Assembly (NCBI GenBank): GCA_019454865.1 | Contig: JACFNJ010000123.1 | Coordinates: forward strand, 1 to 7,923 | Length of the DNA: 7,923 nucleotides | From: Bacteroidia bacterium | Lineage (GTDB): Bacteria > Bacteroidota > Bacteroidia > UKL13-3 | Direction: 5' to 3' | Shown: one piece after another, positions 1-6,445 of the stretch | How the letters are laid out: the number at the start of each line of letters is the position of its first letter | Numbering within the stretch: position 1 is the first letter of the stretch | The notes under the pieces: generated by a model | Database searches by the model: none | What the model saw: only the letters and a program-made list of their open reading frames with translations | What the model was told of the DNA's origin: nothing | Position numbers and translations under genes: made by a program

Positions 1-485
1 CGTGATAAGATTATAAACACGATTAAAAGAGCTGCTGCCAATATGCTTAGTATTACCATTGTGTTTGAAGAATAAAATCCCTCCTCTTGTGCCGGAGCAG
101 CAGTTGTGTTTTCAGCCGGAGCCGCAGTTGCCGTAGTCGCAGCGGGAGGAGTTTTAATAAATTCTAAAATGGATTTGATTTGGTCATCACTAAGATGCTC
201 AAAAGAAGTCATTGGCATTTGGTTAAATTCATTAAACACTTTTACAGCCTGCGCATCGCCTGCCTTAACTAGTGCTTGTGAATTTTTAATCCATTTGATT
301 AGCCATGCTTCATCAAATTTTTCGGTAACACCTTTAAGTGCCGGACCAACTACCTTATCATTCATTGCATGACATGCGGTACAGTTGGCATTAAATAGTT
401 TTTCACCCTCAGCTACATCTGCTCTGGCATACGTAGCACTTATCGCGAGGATTGCAAATACTGATGTAATTTTTAAAAATCTCAT
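1..485 (-). CDS. Membrane-anchored class I cytochrome c, 5' part (probable N-terminal region of an ActA-like alternative complex III subunit)
   Basis: Reading the minus strand from ATG at 485-483 gives 161 codons with no stop; the gene continues past the window start. Residues 1-22 look like a signal peptide (basic start, hydrophobic core, ARA before Asp23). A class I cytochrome c domain follows at about 23-112. It has the haem motif CTACH at 35-39, the following GPALKGV at 47-53, and Met90 or Met92 in QMPMTSF as the likely distal iron ligand. A Pro/Ala/Thr-rich linker (113-135) leads to a hydrophobic segment at about 142-160, so the haem domain should sit in the periplasm, tethered to the inner membrane. 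From memory, the order signal peptide, monohaem domain, PA linker, TM is seen in Bacteroidota ActA proteins of alternative complex III, which carry more haem motifs downstream; that part lies outside the window. A plain membrane-bound electron-transfer cytochrome is the alternative. The cytochrome call is very sure, the ActA assignment only moderate. Confidence 0.9.
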   Translation of the reverse strand, partial: MRFLKITSVFAILAISATYARADVAEGEKLFNANCTACHAMNDKVVGPALKGVTEKFDEAWLIKWIKNSQALVKAGDAQAVKVFNEFNQMPMTSFEHLSDDQIKSILEFIKTPPAATTATAAPAENTTAAPAQEEGFYSSNTMVILSILAAALLIVFIILS

Positions 486-552
486 TATAACAATTTGATT
501 GTTCAAGGTTTAAATGACTAATAGAATTAATGCTTTAAAGCACATTATCTAT

Positions 553-568
553 TTTGTGCGAGCGCAAA
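553..568. repeat. Quasi-palindrome overlapping the candidate cytochrome promoter
   Basis: TTTGTGCGAGCGCAAA reads as two 7-bp arms around a GA centre, with one T/G wobble. It overlaps the TTTG end of the candidate -7 box on the minus strand, so it would lie at or just after the transcription start. It could be an operator half-site pair or a 5'-end hairpin, or it could be chance. No family assignment is possible. Confidence 0.35.
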
Positions 569-572
569 TATA
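565..572 (-). promoter_or_regulatory. Candidate -7 promoter element for the cytochrome c gene
   Basis: The minus strand reads TATATTTG, an exact match to the Bacteroidota -7 consensus TAnnTTTG. It lies 79 bp upstream of the cytochrome ATG, which would give a leader of roughly 70 nt. No clear TTTG -33 partner sits about 20 bp further upstream (that stretch reads as a T tract on the minus strand), so the match is incomplete. It is the only full -7 match I found in this gap on the correct strand. Confidence 0.45.
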
Positions 573-601
573 TTCACATTCTTGTAAAAAAATTGGTATT
601 T

Positions 602-632
602 TAAAAAAAATGTAATTTAGAGTTTTTCTAAA
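602..632 (-). terminator. Weak intrinsic-terminator-like hairpin downstream of the dehydratase gene
   Basis: On the minus strand a 6-bp stem (TTTAGA at 632-627 pairing with TCTAAA at 621-616; 5-nt loop) is followed after a few bases by a run of eight T (609-602). It begins 56 bp after the dehydratase stop codon (688-690). The stem is short and AT-rich, so efficiency is doubtful, but position and T tract suit the end of the polysaccharide gene run. Confidence 0.4.
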
Positions 633-660
633 CAAGGTAATGCGAATTTGGGTTTAGAAA
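625..660. repeat. 9-bp perfect inverted repeat overlapping the terminator-like stem
   Basis: TTTCTAAAC at 625-633 and GTTTAGAAA at 652-660 are exact reverse complements with an 18-nt spacer. The 625-633 arm includes one arm of the terminator-like hairpin (627-632), so the two structures cannot form at once in a minus-strand transcript. It may be an alternative fold, a protein-binding site or coincidence in AT-rich DNA. Confidence 0.45.
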
Positions 661-687
661 TATGCTTAAATTTAAACTAACTATTAA

Positions 688-2637
688 CTATTTGTTAATT
701 TGAGTTTTGCTTAATTGTGCATCAATTTTTTCAAATCTTGAATTATTGCTTTTATACTCAGGCACAATTTGTTTCATTTTTGAAACAATTGTTATGTCAT
801 CTTGTGTTTCGTACGAGTTAATTAAATCTTCAATGATTTTAACAACATTAATAAAATTGTACAATCGTACTTGAGCTATCAAAATTTTGGGATGATAGGT
901 GGGGAGCGTATTTTCTTGATCTGCTAATAATTCTTCATTAATTTTTTCACCCGGGCGTAATCCGGTAAATGCAATTTGAATATCTTGACCCAATGTTAAG
1001 CCGGATAGTTTTACCATTTTTTTGGCGAGATCAATTATTTTAATTGAGTTTCCCATATCAAAAATATAAATCTCACCTCCGTTACCCATATTGCCTGCTT
1101 CCAATACTAATTGACATGCTTCGGGTATGGTCATAAAATATCTTGTTATATCCGGATGAGTAACAGTAATTGGTCCTCCTTCTTCGATTTGCCTTCTAAA
1201 GCGTGGTATTACAGAGCCGCTACTGCCAAGTACATTGCCAAAACGAGTGGTTATAAAGCGAGTATGAGCAGCATTTGTTTCAACTAAAAAATTATTTAAG
1301 GATTGCACATAAATCTCGGCAATGCGCTTGGATGCACCCATCACGTTTGTGGGATTTACAGCCTTGTCTGTTGATACAAAAACAAATTTATCTACATCGT
1401 ATTTTATTGATAAATCCGCTAAGATTTTAGTGCCTTTTACATTTGTATATACAGCTTCTCCGGGGTTGTCTTCCATTAATGGTACATGCTTAAATGCCGC
1501 TGCATGGTATAGAATATTTGGTTTATAATATTTGAAAAGATATTCCATCCTTTCCATATTACATATATCACCAACTATTAGTTTAACCTTTTTAGTTGTT
1601 TTTAAATGAGGTATGCTGTTTAATTCATTATCCATTTCATACAATCTTACCTCACTTTTATCAACTAATATTAGTTGTGTAGGTTCAAATTGTATCAGTT
1701 GTCTTACTATCTCACTTCCTATTGAACCTGCGGCACCGGTTACCATTACAACTTTATCTTTTAATTGTGCAGCAATTGCTCCTTTATCCAATACTATTGT
1801 ATCGCGCTCTATCAAATCTTCAATTTTTACATTCTTGATTTGATTATAACTTAATTCTCCATTAATCCATTTTTCAATTGGTGGTACATTACGTACTTTT
1901 ATATTGTAATTTAAGCAGTGTTCAATTAGGTTTTGTTTTTTTGCTCTATTTATGTTTTGATCACTAATTATAATTTCAACAATTTCTAATTTTTGTAATA
2001 CAGTATCAAACTCTTTGGATGGGTTGTACACCATTACATTATCAAGTGTTTTACCATTTCGCTTGGAATCATCATCAAAAAAGGCAACTACTTTTAATTC
2101 GCCTCCACCATGTTGTTCTATTTTTCTTTTGGCAGTAATAGCAGCATCTCCTGAGCCATAAATGGCTATATTTTTAAAGGTTAAAATTTTAGGTTTTGTA
2201 ATATATAGATATAAAATTTTTACTGATACTCTAAACCCGCTCATTAAAAAAATTGAGCCAAAATAGTCAAGAATAATTATGGATAGTGGTATTAATGCTG
2301 TGCCATTTTCATATAACTCTAAAAATCCTACATTTATTAATACGATAGCTGTTGTGCTTACTGTTACAGTATAAAAAACACGGATAGCATCTTGAATTGT
2401 TGTGTGTCTAACAATTCCACTTGATAGATGGAAAAACACCATAAAAATAGCACGTACAGCAAGTACTAATGGGAGAGGTCGCAGATAGTCTATACTAAAA
2501 GCGGTTTCAATAAAAAAGTTGTACCTTAAAAAGGTTGCAAAAACAAATGAAACTGCACAAATGGTAACATCAATAAAGAAAATTACCCACCTTGGCAGTG
2601 CACTTGTTTCAGGAAAAATTCGTTTCAAAAATTCCAT
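688..2637 (-). CDS. Membrane-bound nucleotide-sugar 4,6-dehydratase, WbpM/PglF/CapD type
   Basis: A full-length 649-residue protein, the usual size for WbpM/PglF-like enzymes. About four TM helices occupy residues 15-135. A first Rossmann-like domain follows (about 154-275, GSGDAA at 161-166), then a C-terminal SDR catalytic domain. That domain has the NAD-binding GAAGSIG at 301-307, HAAAFKHVPLMEDNP at 378-392, STDKAVNPTNVMGASK at 422-437 and LRPGEK at 560-565. The position usually held by the SDR tyrosine is Met433, with Lys437 four residues on, as in the Ser-Met-Lys version described for WbpM. Known relatives convert UDP-GlcNAc to UDP-2-acetamido-2,6-dideoxy-4-hexulose at the cytoplasmic face of the inner membrane. 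Genes for an aminotransferase and a sugar-phosphate transferase lie just upstream on the same strand; the gap to the latter is 62 bp. The stop is TAG and the ATG gives a complete TM1. The exact sugar isomer produced is not readable from sequence. Confidence 0.94.
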   Translation of the reverse strand: MEFLKRIFPETSALPRWVIFFIDVTICAVSFVFATFLRYNFFIETAFSIDYLRPLPLVLAVRAIFMVFFHLSSGIVRHTTIQDAIRVFYTVTVSTTAIVLINVGFLELYENGTALIPLSIIILDYFGSIFLMSGFRVSVKILYLYITKPKILTFKNIAIYGSGDAAITAKRKIEQHGGGELKVVAFFDDDSKRNGKTLDNVMVYNPSKEFDTVLQKLEIVEIIISDQNINRAKKQNLIEHCLNYNIKVRNVPPIEKWINGELSYNQIKNVKIEDLIERDTIVLDKGAIAAQLKDKVVMVTGAAGSIGSEIVRQLIQFEPTQLILVDKSEVRLYEMDNELNSIPHLKTTKKVKLIVGDICNMERMEYLFKYYKPNILYHAAAFKHVPLMEDNPGEAVYTNVKGTKILADLSIKYDVDKFVFVSTDKAVNPTNVMGASKRIAEIYVQSLNNFLVETNAAHTRFITTRFGNVLGSSGSVIPRFRRQIEEGGPITVTHPDITRYFMTIPEACQLVLEAGNMGNGGEIYIFDMGNSIKIIDLAKKMVKLSGLTLGQDIQIAFTGLRPGEKINEELLADQENTLPTYHPKILIAQVRLYNFINVVKIIEDLINSYETQDDITIVSKMKQIVPEYKSNNSRFEKIDAQLSKTQINK

Positions 2638-2699
2638 TTCGAATTCAATTGGGTTTATGGTTTAACTTACAAGTATAGTAAAATTCGATAAAATTAAAA

Positions 2700-3290
2700 C
2701 TATGTTATAATTTTTAATAAGGTTGTAACTATTAATTGGATGTCTTTAAATAGGCTTGGGTTTTCAATGTATTGAAGATTTAATTTTAGTTTTTGTGGCA
2801 TGATATCAGTGATGTAAAATGCTTCCGGATTTTCAGCTTTTGCTAACAATTCATTTTCATTAATAAACTTAATGGAAGCATAGTCAGTAATTCCCGGTCT
2901 AACGGTTAATACTTTTTTTTGCTCTGGTGTATAATAATCAACATATTTTCTTACTTCCGGTCTTGGGCCTACCAAACTCATATCACCAATAAAAACATTA
3001 AACAACTGCGGAAGTTCATCTAATTTATACTTACGTAAAAAGTATCCCATCTTGGTAATTCGTGGGTCTTTCATGCCAACGGTTAATTGTCCTCTTTTTT
3101 CAGCATCCAGATACATGCTTCTAAATTTAAAAAGTTTAAAATCAACATTGTTTTTTCCAACTCTAATTTGTTTAAAAATTATCGGACCTTTACTTTCTAA
3201 TTTTACAAGTATTGCTAAAATAAAAAATATGGGAAGCAGAAACAAAATACCTATACCACTAAAAATGATATCAAAAAAGCGTTTAATCAT
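2700..3290 (-). CDS. Small monotopic phosphoglycosyl transferase, PglC/WcaJ C-terminal-domain family (initiating sugar transferase)
   Basis: The 196-residue protein is the bacterial sugar transferase catalytic domain alone, as in PglC, without the extra four-TM N-terminal region of WbaP/WcaJ. Residues 5-30 form a hydrophobic helix interrupted by Pro20, typical of the re-entrant membrane helix. Family motifs follow: KLFKFRSM at 52-59, KLDELPQLFNV at 89-99 with the catalytic Asp91-Glu92 pair, SLVGPRPE at 105-112, and RPGITDYASI at 131-140. Members transfer a sugar-1-phosphate from a UDP-sugar to undecaprenyl phosphate at the cytoplasmic side of the inner membrane, the first membrane step of glycan assembly. 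The gene starts 27 bp after the aminotransferase stop and ends 62 bp before the dehydratase, so one transcript is likely. The start is ATG after a purine-rich TCCGAAAGAA. Its likely substrate is the sugar made by its two neighbours, an inference from context. Confidence 0.93.
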   Translation of the reverse strand: MIKRFFDIIFSGIGILFLLPIFFILAILVKLESKGPIIFKQIRVGKNNVDFKLFKFRSMYLDAEKRGQLTVGMKDPRITKMGYFLRKYKLDELPQLFNVFIGDMSLVGPRPEVRKYVDYYTPEQKKVLTVRPGITDYASIKFINENELLAKAENPEAFYITDIMPQKLKLNLQYIENPSLFKDIQLIVTTLLKIIT

Positions 3291-3317
3291 TTCTTTCGGA
3301 GTTATTCAATGGTGATA

Positions 3318-4535
3318 TTAAATATTAGGAACAATTTCGTTTACGGATGTAATAACAGCATCGGTTACTTGCTTCAGTTGTTCGGCAGTTAGGTCTATCC
3401 AAACCGGCAAGGATATTTCGCATTGGAAATGCGATAAGGCTGTTGGGTAATTTAAGATATTGTATCCTTGTTTTACATAAAAGCTCATCATAGGTACAGG
3501 AATAAAATGAACATTTACGCTTACTTGTTTTTCAAATATTGCTGCAATAATAGCATCTCTTTGTGCTTCGGTTATTCCTTTTATTCGTAACGCATAAACA
3601 TGGTATGAGCTTGTTTTATCGGTCGTTTCGTATTCAGGAATTATAGCCCAACTATGTTGCTTAAATGCGTTGGTATAAAAATCATAAATCGCTTTGCGTT
3701 TTGGTAAAATTAATTCGTTGTAACGTGCAATTTCAACCAAGCCTATACTTGCCATTATATCCGTCATGTTCATTTTGTAACCGGCTTCAATAATATCGTA
3801 TCGCCACATACCGGGTTTGGTTTTAGCTAAGGCATCTTTGTTTTGTCCGTGCAAAGTTTTTATACATAAATATTTGTATATTTCTTCGTTATCAAAAGGG
3901 ACAGGCAAATTAAGCGCAACAGCACCACCTTCGGCAGTTGTTAGGTTTTTTACTGCATGAAAGCTAAATACAGTAACATCGGTTAAAGATCCTGTTCTTT
4001 TGCCTTTATACACAGCACCAAAACTATGCGCTGCATCACTCAATACCATAATTCTACCGAGTGTTTTTTGGTTCTCACAAGTAGGATTAAAAAGTGCTTT
4101 TATTTCCGGTAACGTAACTAAGGTGTTAATTTCCTCGTAATCGCAAGGATAACCGCCAAAATCAACGGGCATTATCACTTTTGTTTTGTGTGTAATTGCT
4201 TTTTTTATTGCTTCGGGGTTTATATTAAAATCTTGTTTAACATCTACAAAAACCGGTGTAGCACCACAGTGCATTATTACATTAGCAGTTGCACTATAAG
4301 TATATGCCGGTACTATTACTTCGTCTCCTTCCTTTACTCCATACCAGCGAAGCATAATTTCAAGTCCGGCTGTAGCAGAGTTAAGGCATAATGTGTTTTT
4401 ATTATTGCAGTATGCAGTAATTTCTTTTTCAAATCTTTTGGTTTTGGGTCCTGTAGTAAGCCAGCCACTTTTTAAAGTGTCGGTTACTTCATCTATTATT
4501 TTTTGGTCAATATGGGGTGGTGAAAATGGTATCAT
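3318..4535 (-). CDS. PLP-dependent sugar aminotransferase, DegT/DnrJ/EryC1/StrS family
   Basis: The 405-residue protein has the whole family signature. It opens with IDEVTDTLKSGWLTTGP (14-30), followed by NSATAGLEIML (52-62). The PLP-ring aspartate is in SDAAHSFGA (Asp167). The Schiff-base lysine is Lys197 in SFHAVKNLTTAEGG (191-204). The tail ends with HFIPVP (343-348). Relatives move an amino group from glutamate to a 4-keto (sometimes 3-keto) nucleotide sugar in the cytosol, for example PglE, WbpE and PseC. Beside a 4,6-dehydratase the natural reading is C4 amination of its 4-keto product. A segment at about 138-160, between GGYPCDYEEI and the PLP aspartate, is longer than in many family members. 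I recall this longer form from a common Bacteroidota/Firmicutes subgroup, so it is probably not a defect. The gene starts at ATG 67 bp after recX and ends 27 bp before the phosphoglycosyl transferase. The amino-sugar product (QuiNAc4N, FucNAc4N or another) cannot be decided. Confidence 0.93.
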   Translation of the reverse strand: MIPFSPPHIDQKIIDEVTDTLKSGWLTTGPKTKRFEKEITAYCNNKNTLCLNSATAGLEIMLRWYGVKEGDEVIVPAYTYSATANVIMHCGATPVFVDVKQDFNINPEAIKKAITHKTKVIMPVDFGGYPCDYEEINTLVTLPEIKALFNPTCENQKTLGRIMVLSDAAHSFGAVYKGKRTGSLTDVTVFSFHAVKNLTTAEGGAVALNLPVPFDNEEIYKYLCIKTLHGQNKDALAKTKPGMWRYDIIEAGYKMNMTDIMASIGLVEIARYNELILPKRKAIYDFYTNAFKQHSWAIIPEYETTDKTSSYHVYALRIKGITEAQRDAIIAAIFEKQVSVNVHFIPVPMMSFYVKQGYNILNYPTALSHFQCEISLPVWIDLTAEQLKQVTDAVITSVNEIVPNI

Positions 4536-4602
4536 GCTGCAAGTTTACATTAATTTTTGTTTTGTAATAATTCAAATTTCTAAATATTTTTTGGTGTTCG
4601 GT

Positions 4603-5082
4603 TTAATGTTTTTCTTTAAGCAATTGCCAAATTATCTCCGGTTCAAATCCTTTTCCAACAAGATACCGAGCTACTTTTGCTCGTTTGCTTAAAATATTGT
4701 TCTCTTTTGTTTGGCTAAATTTTTTATCTAACTCGTTTTGTAGTGTATGTATATAATCTGTTGGTTCAATTTCATTTAATGCTTTTTGTATGCAATAATC
4801 ACTAATATCATGCAGTTTCAATTCAGCCTTAATTTTATTTTTTCCCCAATGTTTTGTTCTGAACTTACCACCGGCAAAAGCAATTGCAAATCGCTCTTCG
4901 TTTAGGTAATTGTGTTCAATTAATTGTGTAATAATTTCACCGGCATTTAATCCCATTATCCCCCATTCTGATAGACGTTGCAAGACTTCCTTATGTGAGC
5001 GCTCTTGGTATGCACAAAAGTTGGCAGCTTTTAAAAAGATCGATGCGCTGGATTTGTTCTTGTCTTCTTTGGTGGATTTCAC
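4603..5082 (-). CDS. recX: RecX family regulatory protein
   Basis: The 159-residue, helix-rich, strongly charged protein fits RecX size and repeats. It has FCAYQERSHKEVLQRL at 22-37, the hallmark YLNEERFA at 59-66, FRTKHWGKNKIKAEL at 74-88 and a C-terminal three-helix unit with RAKVARYLVGKGFEP at 134-148. RecX binds RecA filaments and usually limits RecA activity during recombination and the SOS response. The only usable start is GTG at 5082-5080: an in-frame stop lies 12 bp upstream and the first internal Met is residue 43, which would remove the first repeat. recA is not visible here. It leads a same-strand run into sugar genes (67-bp gap), but the functional link is probably only positional. 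Its start lies 13 bp from the divergent MFS ATG, so its promoter must overlap that gene. Confidence 0.9.
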   Translation of the reverse strand: MKSTKEDKNKSSASIFLKAANFCAYQERSHKEVLQRLSEWGIMGLNAGEIITQLIEHNYLNEERFAIAFAGGKFRTKHWGKNKIKAELKLHDISDYCIQKALNEIEPTDYIHTLQNELDKKFSQTKENNILSKRAKVARYLVGKGFEPEIIWQLLKEKH

Positions 5083-5095
5083 GTGGTAAAATTAA
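5080..5095. promoter_or_regulatory. 13-bp divergent start region with a CACGTG palindrome
   Basis: The recX GTG start (5082-5080, minus) and the MFS ATG (5096, plus) face away from each other with 13 bp between. The palindrome CACGTG (5080-5085) contains the recX start codon. I found no complete TAnnTTTG box for either gene between the starts, so transcription signals must lie inside the opposite gene or the MFS start must be later. A regulatory role for the palindrome is speculation. Confidence 0.35.
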
Positions 5096-6376
5096 ATGAA
5101 TTTATCAGGATACAGAAATTACATTTGCCGCGTGAATAAAAACACAGCTTTACGAATATTATTTACTGCAAATGGAATAAGCAGTTTTGCTCAAGGTATT
5201 AGTATGCTTGCAATTCCATGGTATTTTGCAACTAATACTTCTTATTTTAATACCGCTTATGGATTAATAACAATTGCAGTTTTATTTTTTGGTTTATATG
5301 CAGGAACCTTAGTAGATAAATACAGCAGAAAAACTAATTTTATGGGTAATAGTTTGGTATGTGGTGTGTTATTATTAATAATCGCTTTAATTGGTTTTTG
5401 GCAAGGCTATTTGCAAGATTTTTTAATTGTTGCTGTATTTGCAATTACTATGCTTAACTATAATATTCATTATCCAACTTTATATGCATTTGGGCAAGAA
5501 ATAAGTGATGCAAAGAATTACAGTAAAGTAAATGCAAATATTGAAGTAGTTGGGCAAAGCATGAGTATATTATCCGGTGGAATTGCTGCTATAATGTTAG
5601 AAGGTTTTACTATTCAGCTTCCTTTCTCCACTTTTTCTTTATCATTTCAGCGTTGGAATATTTGGGAAATATTTTTGTTAAATGCAATTACGTACTTTTT
5701 AGCCGCAATATTTATTTCATTTATTAAATATACGCCACAAAAATTACATGTAAAACACGAACCGATTCTTATACGATTGAAACAAGGTTTCTCGTATTTA
5801 AAAAATAATACCAACGTGTTGTGGTTTGGTCTATTAAGTTATAGTGTTTTTGCAATGGTTTTGGTTGAAATTCATGCGGTACTTCCTGCTTATATTAATA
5901 ACCATTTGCATGCTAAAGGAAATACCTTTGCCATAGCAGATGGCGTATATGCTGTTGGAGCATTAGCAGCAGGATTATGGATTAATAAAATTTTTGATTC
6001 GAATAAAACAGAGCGGGCAGTAATTATTTTAACAGTTTTATCCGGTTTTATTTTTTTATGGGCTTTTTTAGGAAGTAAAGTATGGATAATTTATACGGTA
6101 TGTGTTTTGTTTGGATTTTCTAATGCAGGTATTCGTGTGTTACGATTAACGTATTTGTTTCATCACATTCCTAACGAGCTAATGGGAAGAGTAAACAGTG
6201 TTTTTAATATGTGTAATATTATATTGCGGTCGTTGTTTATATTTCTATTTTCGAGTTCGTTTTTTGCTGTTTCCAATCAAATAATATGGGCATATTTAAT
6301 AATGGCATTATTCTTATTTATTTCAGCCACCGGATTATTTATTAATCAAAAGAAAAGTACAAAAAGGTATGAATAA
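5096..6376 (+). CDS. Major facilitator superfamily transporter, 12 TM (MFS_3/EntS-like), substrate unknown
   Basis: The 426-residue protein is almost all hydrophobic, with about 12 TM segments near 18-42, 51-72, 84-102, 107-125, 149-168, 190-210, 240-262, 275-296, 306-326, 329-347, 366-388 and 394-416. The loop between TM2 and TM3 carries the MFS motif-A-like GTLVDKYSRK (70-79), and a basic loop around 210-235 separates the two six-helix halves. It should be an inner-membrane secondary transporter, probably an exporter by family resemblance; nothing shows the substrate. The ATG at 5096 adds a 12-residue leader. A GTG at 5132 (residue 13) would give a start more like typical MFS proteins and widen the gap to recX to 49 bp, so either is possible. 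The stop is TAA, 69 bp before murF. It does not obviously belong to the sugar pathway encoded on the other strand. Confidence 0.88.
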   Translation: MNLSGYRNYICRVNKNTALRILFTANGISSFAQGISMLAIPWYFATNTSYFNTAYGLITIAVLFFGLYAGTLVDKYSRKTNFMGNSLVCGVLLLIIALIGFWQGYLQDFLIVAVFAITMLNYNIHYPTLYAFGQEISDAKNYSKVNANIEVVGQSMSILSGGIAAIMLEGFTIQLPFSTFSLSFQRWNIWEIFLLNAITYFLAAIFISFIKYTPQKLHVKHEPILIRLKQGFSYLKNNTNVLWFGLLSYSVFAMVLVEIHAVLPAYINNHLHAKGNTFAIADGVYAVGALAAGLWINKIFDSNKTERAVIILTVLSGFIFLWAFLGSKVWIIYTVCVLFGFSNAGIRVLRLTYLFHHIPNELMGRVNSVFNMCNIILRSLFIFLFSSSFFAVSNQIIWAYLIMALFLFISATGLFINQKKSTKRYE

Positions 6377-6393
6377 GTTGTGGATGGAATGTG

Positions 6394-6425
6394 TTTGCGG
6401 CATTAAATAAGTAAGTGTAAATTTG
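6394..6425 (+). promoter_or_regulatory. Bacteroidota-type promoter for murF-alr
   Basis: TTTG at 6394-6397 and TAAATTTG at 6418-6425 match the -33 and -7 boxes (TTTG, about 19-21 bp, TAnnTTTG) exactly, with a 20-bp spacer. Transcription would begin near 6430, leaving a leader of about 15 nt before ATG 6446. It lies in the 69-bp gap after the MFS stop, so murF-alr probably has its own promoter rather than depending on the transporter gene. Confidence 0.68.
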
Positions 6426-6445
6426 ACCAATACAAGTATTATACA

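Noticed and set aside
106..372. Plus-strand open frame of 88 codons
   Set aside because: It lies entirely antisense to the cytochrome c gene, whose signal peptide, CxxCH motif and TM segment are clear. The plus-strand product has no recognisable features.
2638..2699. TATACTTG-like sequence on the minus strand before the dehydratase
   Set aside because: It differs from the -7 consensus by one base and has no -33 partner. The same-strand gene packing suggests co-transcription instead.
4060..4130. Possible frameshift or insertion in the aminotransferase between the substrate loop and the PLP aspartate
   Set aside because: The frame stays intact, and the longer segment resembles a known longer subgroup of the family. 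All catalytic motifs follow in order.
4536..4602. Possible promoter or terminator in the gap between recX and the aminotransferase
   Set aside because: No TAnnTTTG box on the minus strand and no stem followed by a T tract; only AT-rich spacer is seen.
4393..4692. Plus-strand open frame spanning the aminotransferase start and the recX end
   Set aside because: It overlaps two well-supported minus-strand genes, its product has no family resemblance, and there is no promoter-like box before it.
5120..5127. TACATTTG on the plus strand, an exact TAnnTTTG match just inside the MFS gene
   Set aside because: Transcription would start at or after the latest plausible start codon (GTG 5132), the next Met is beyond the start of TM1, and there is no TTTG box about 20 bp upstream. 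Chance matches are expected in AT-rich DNA.
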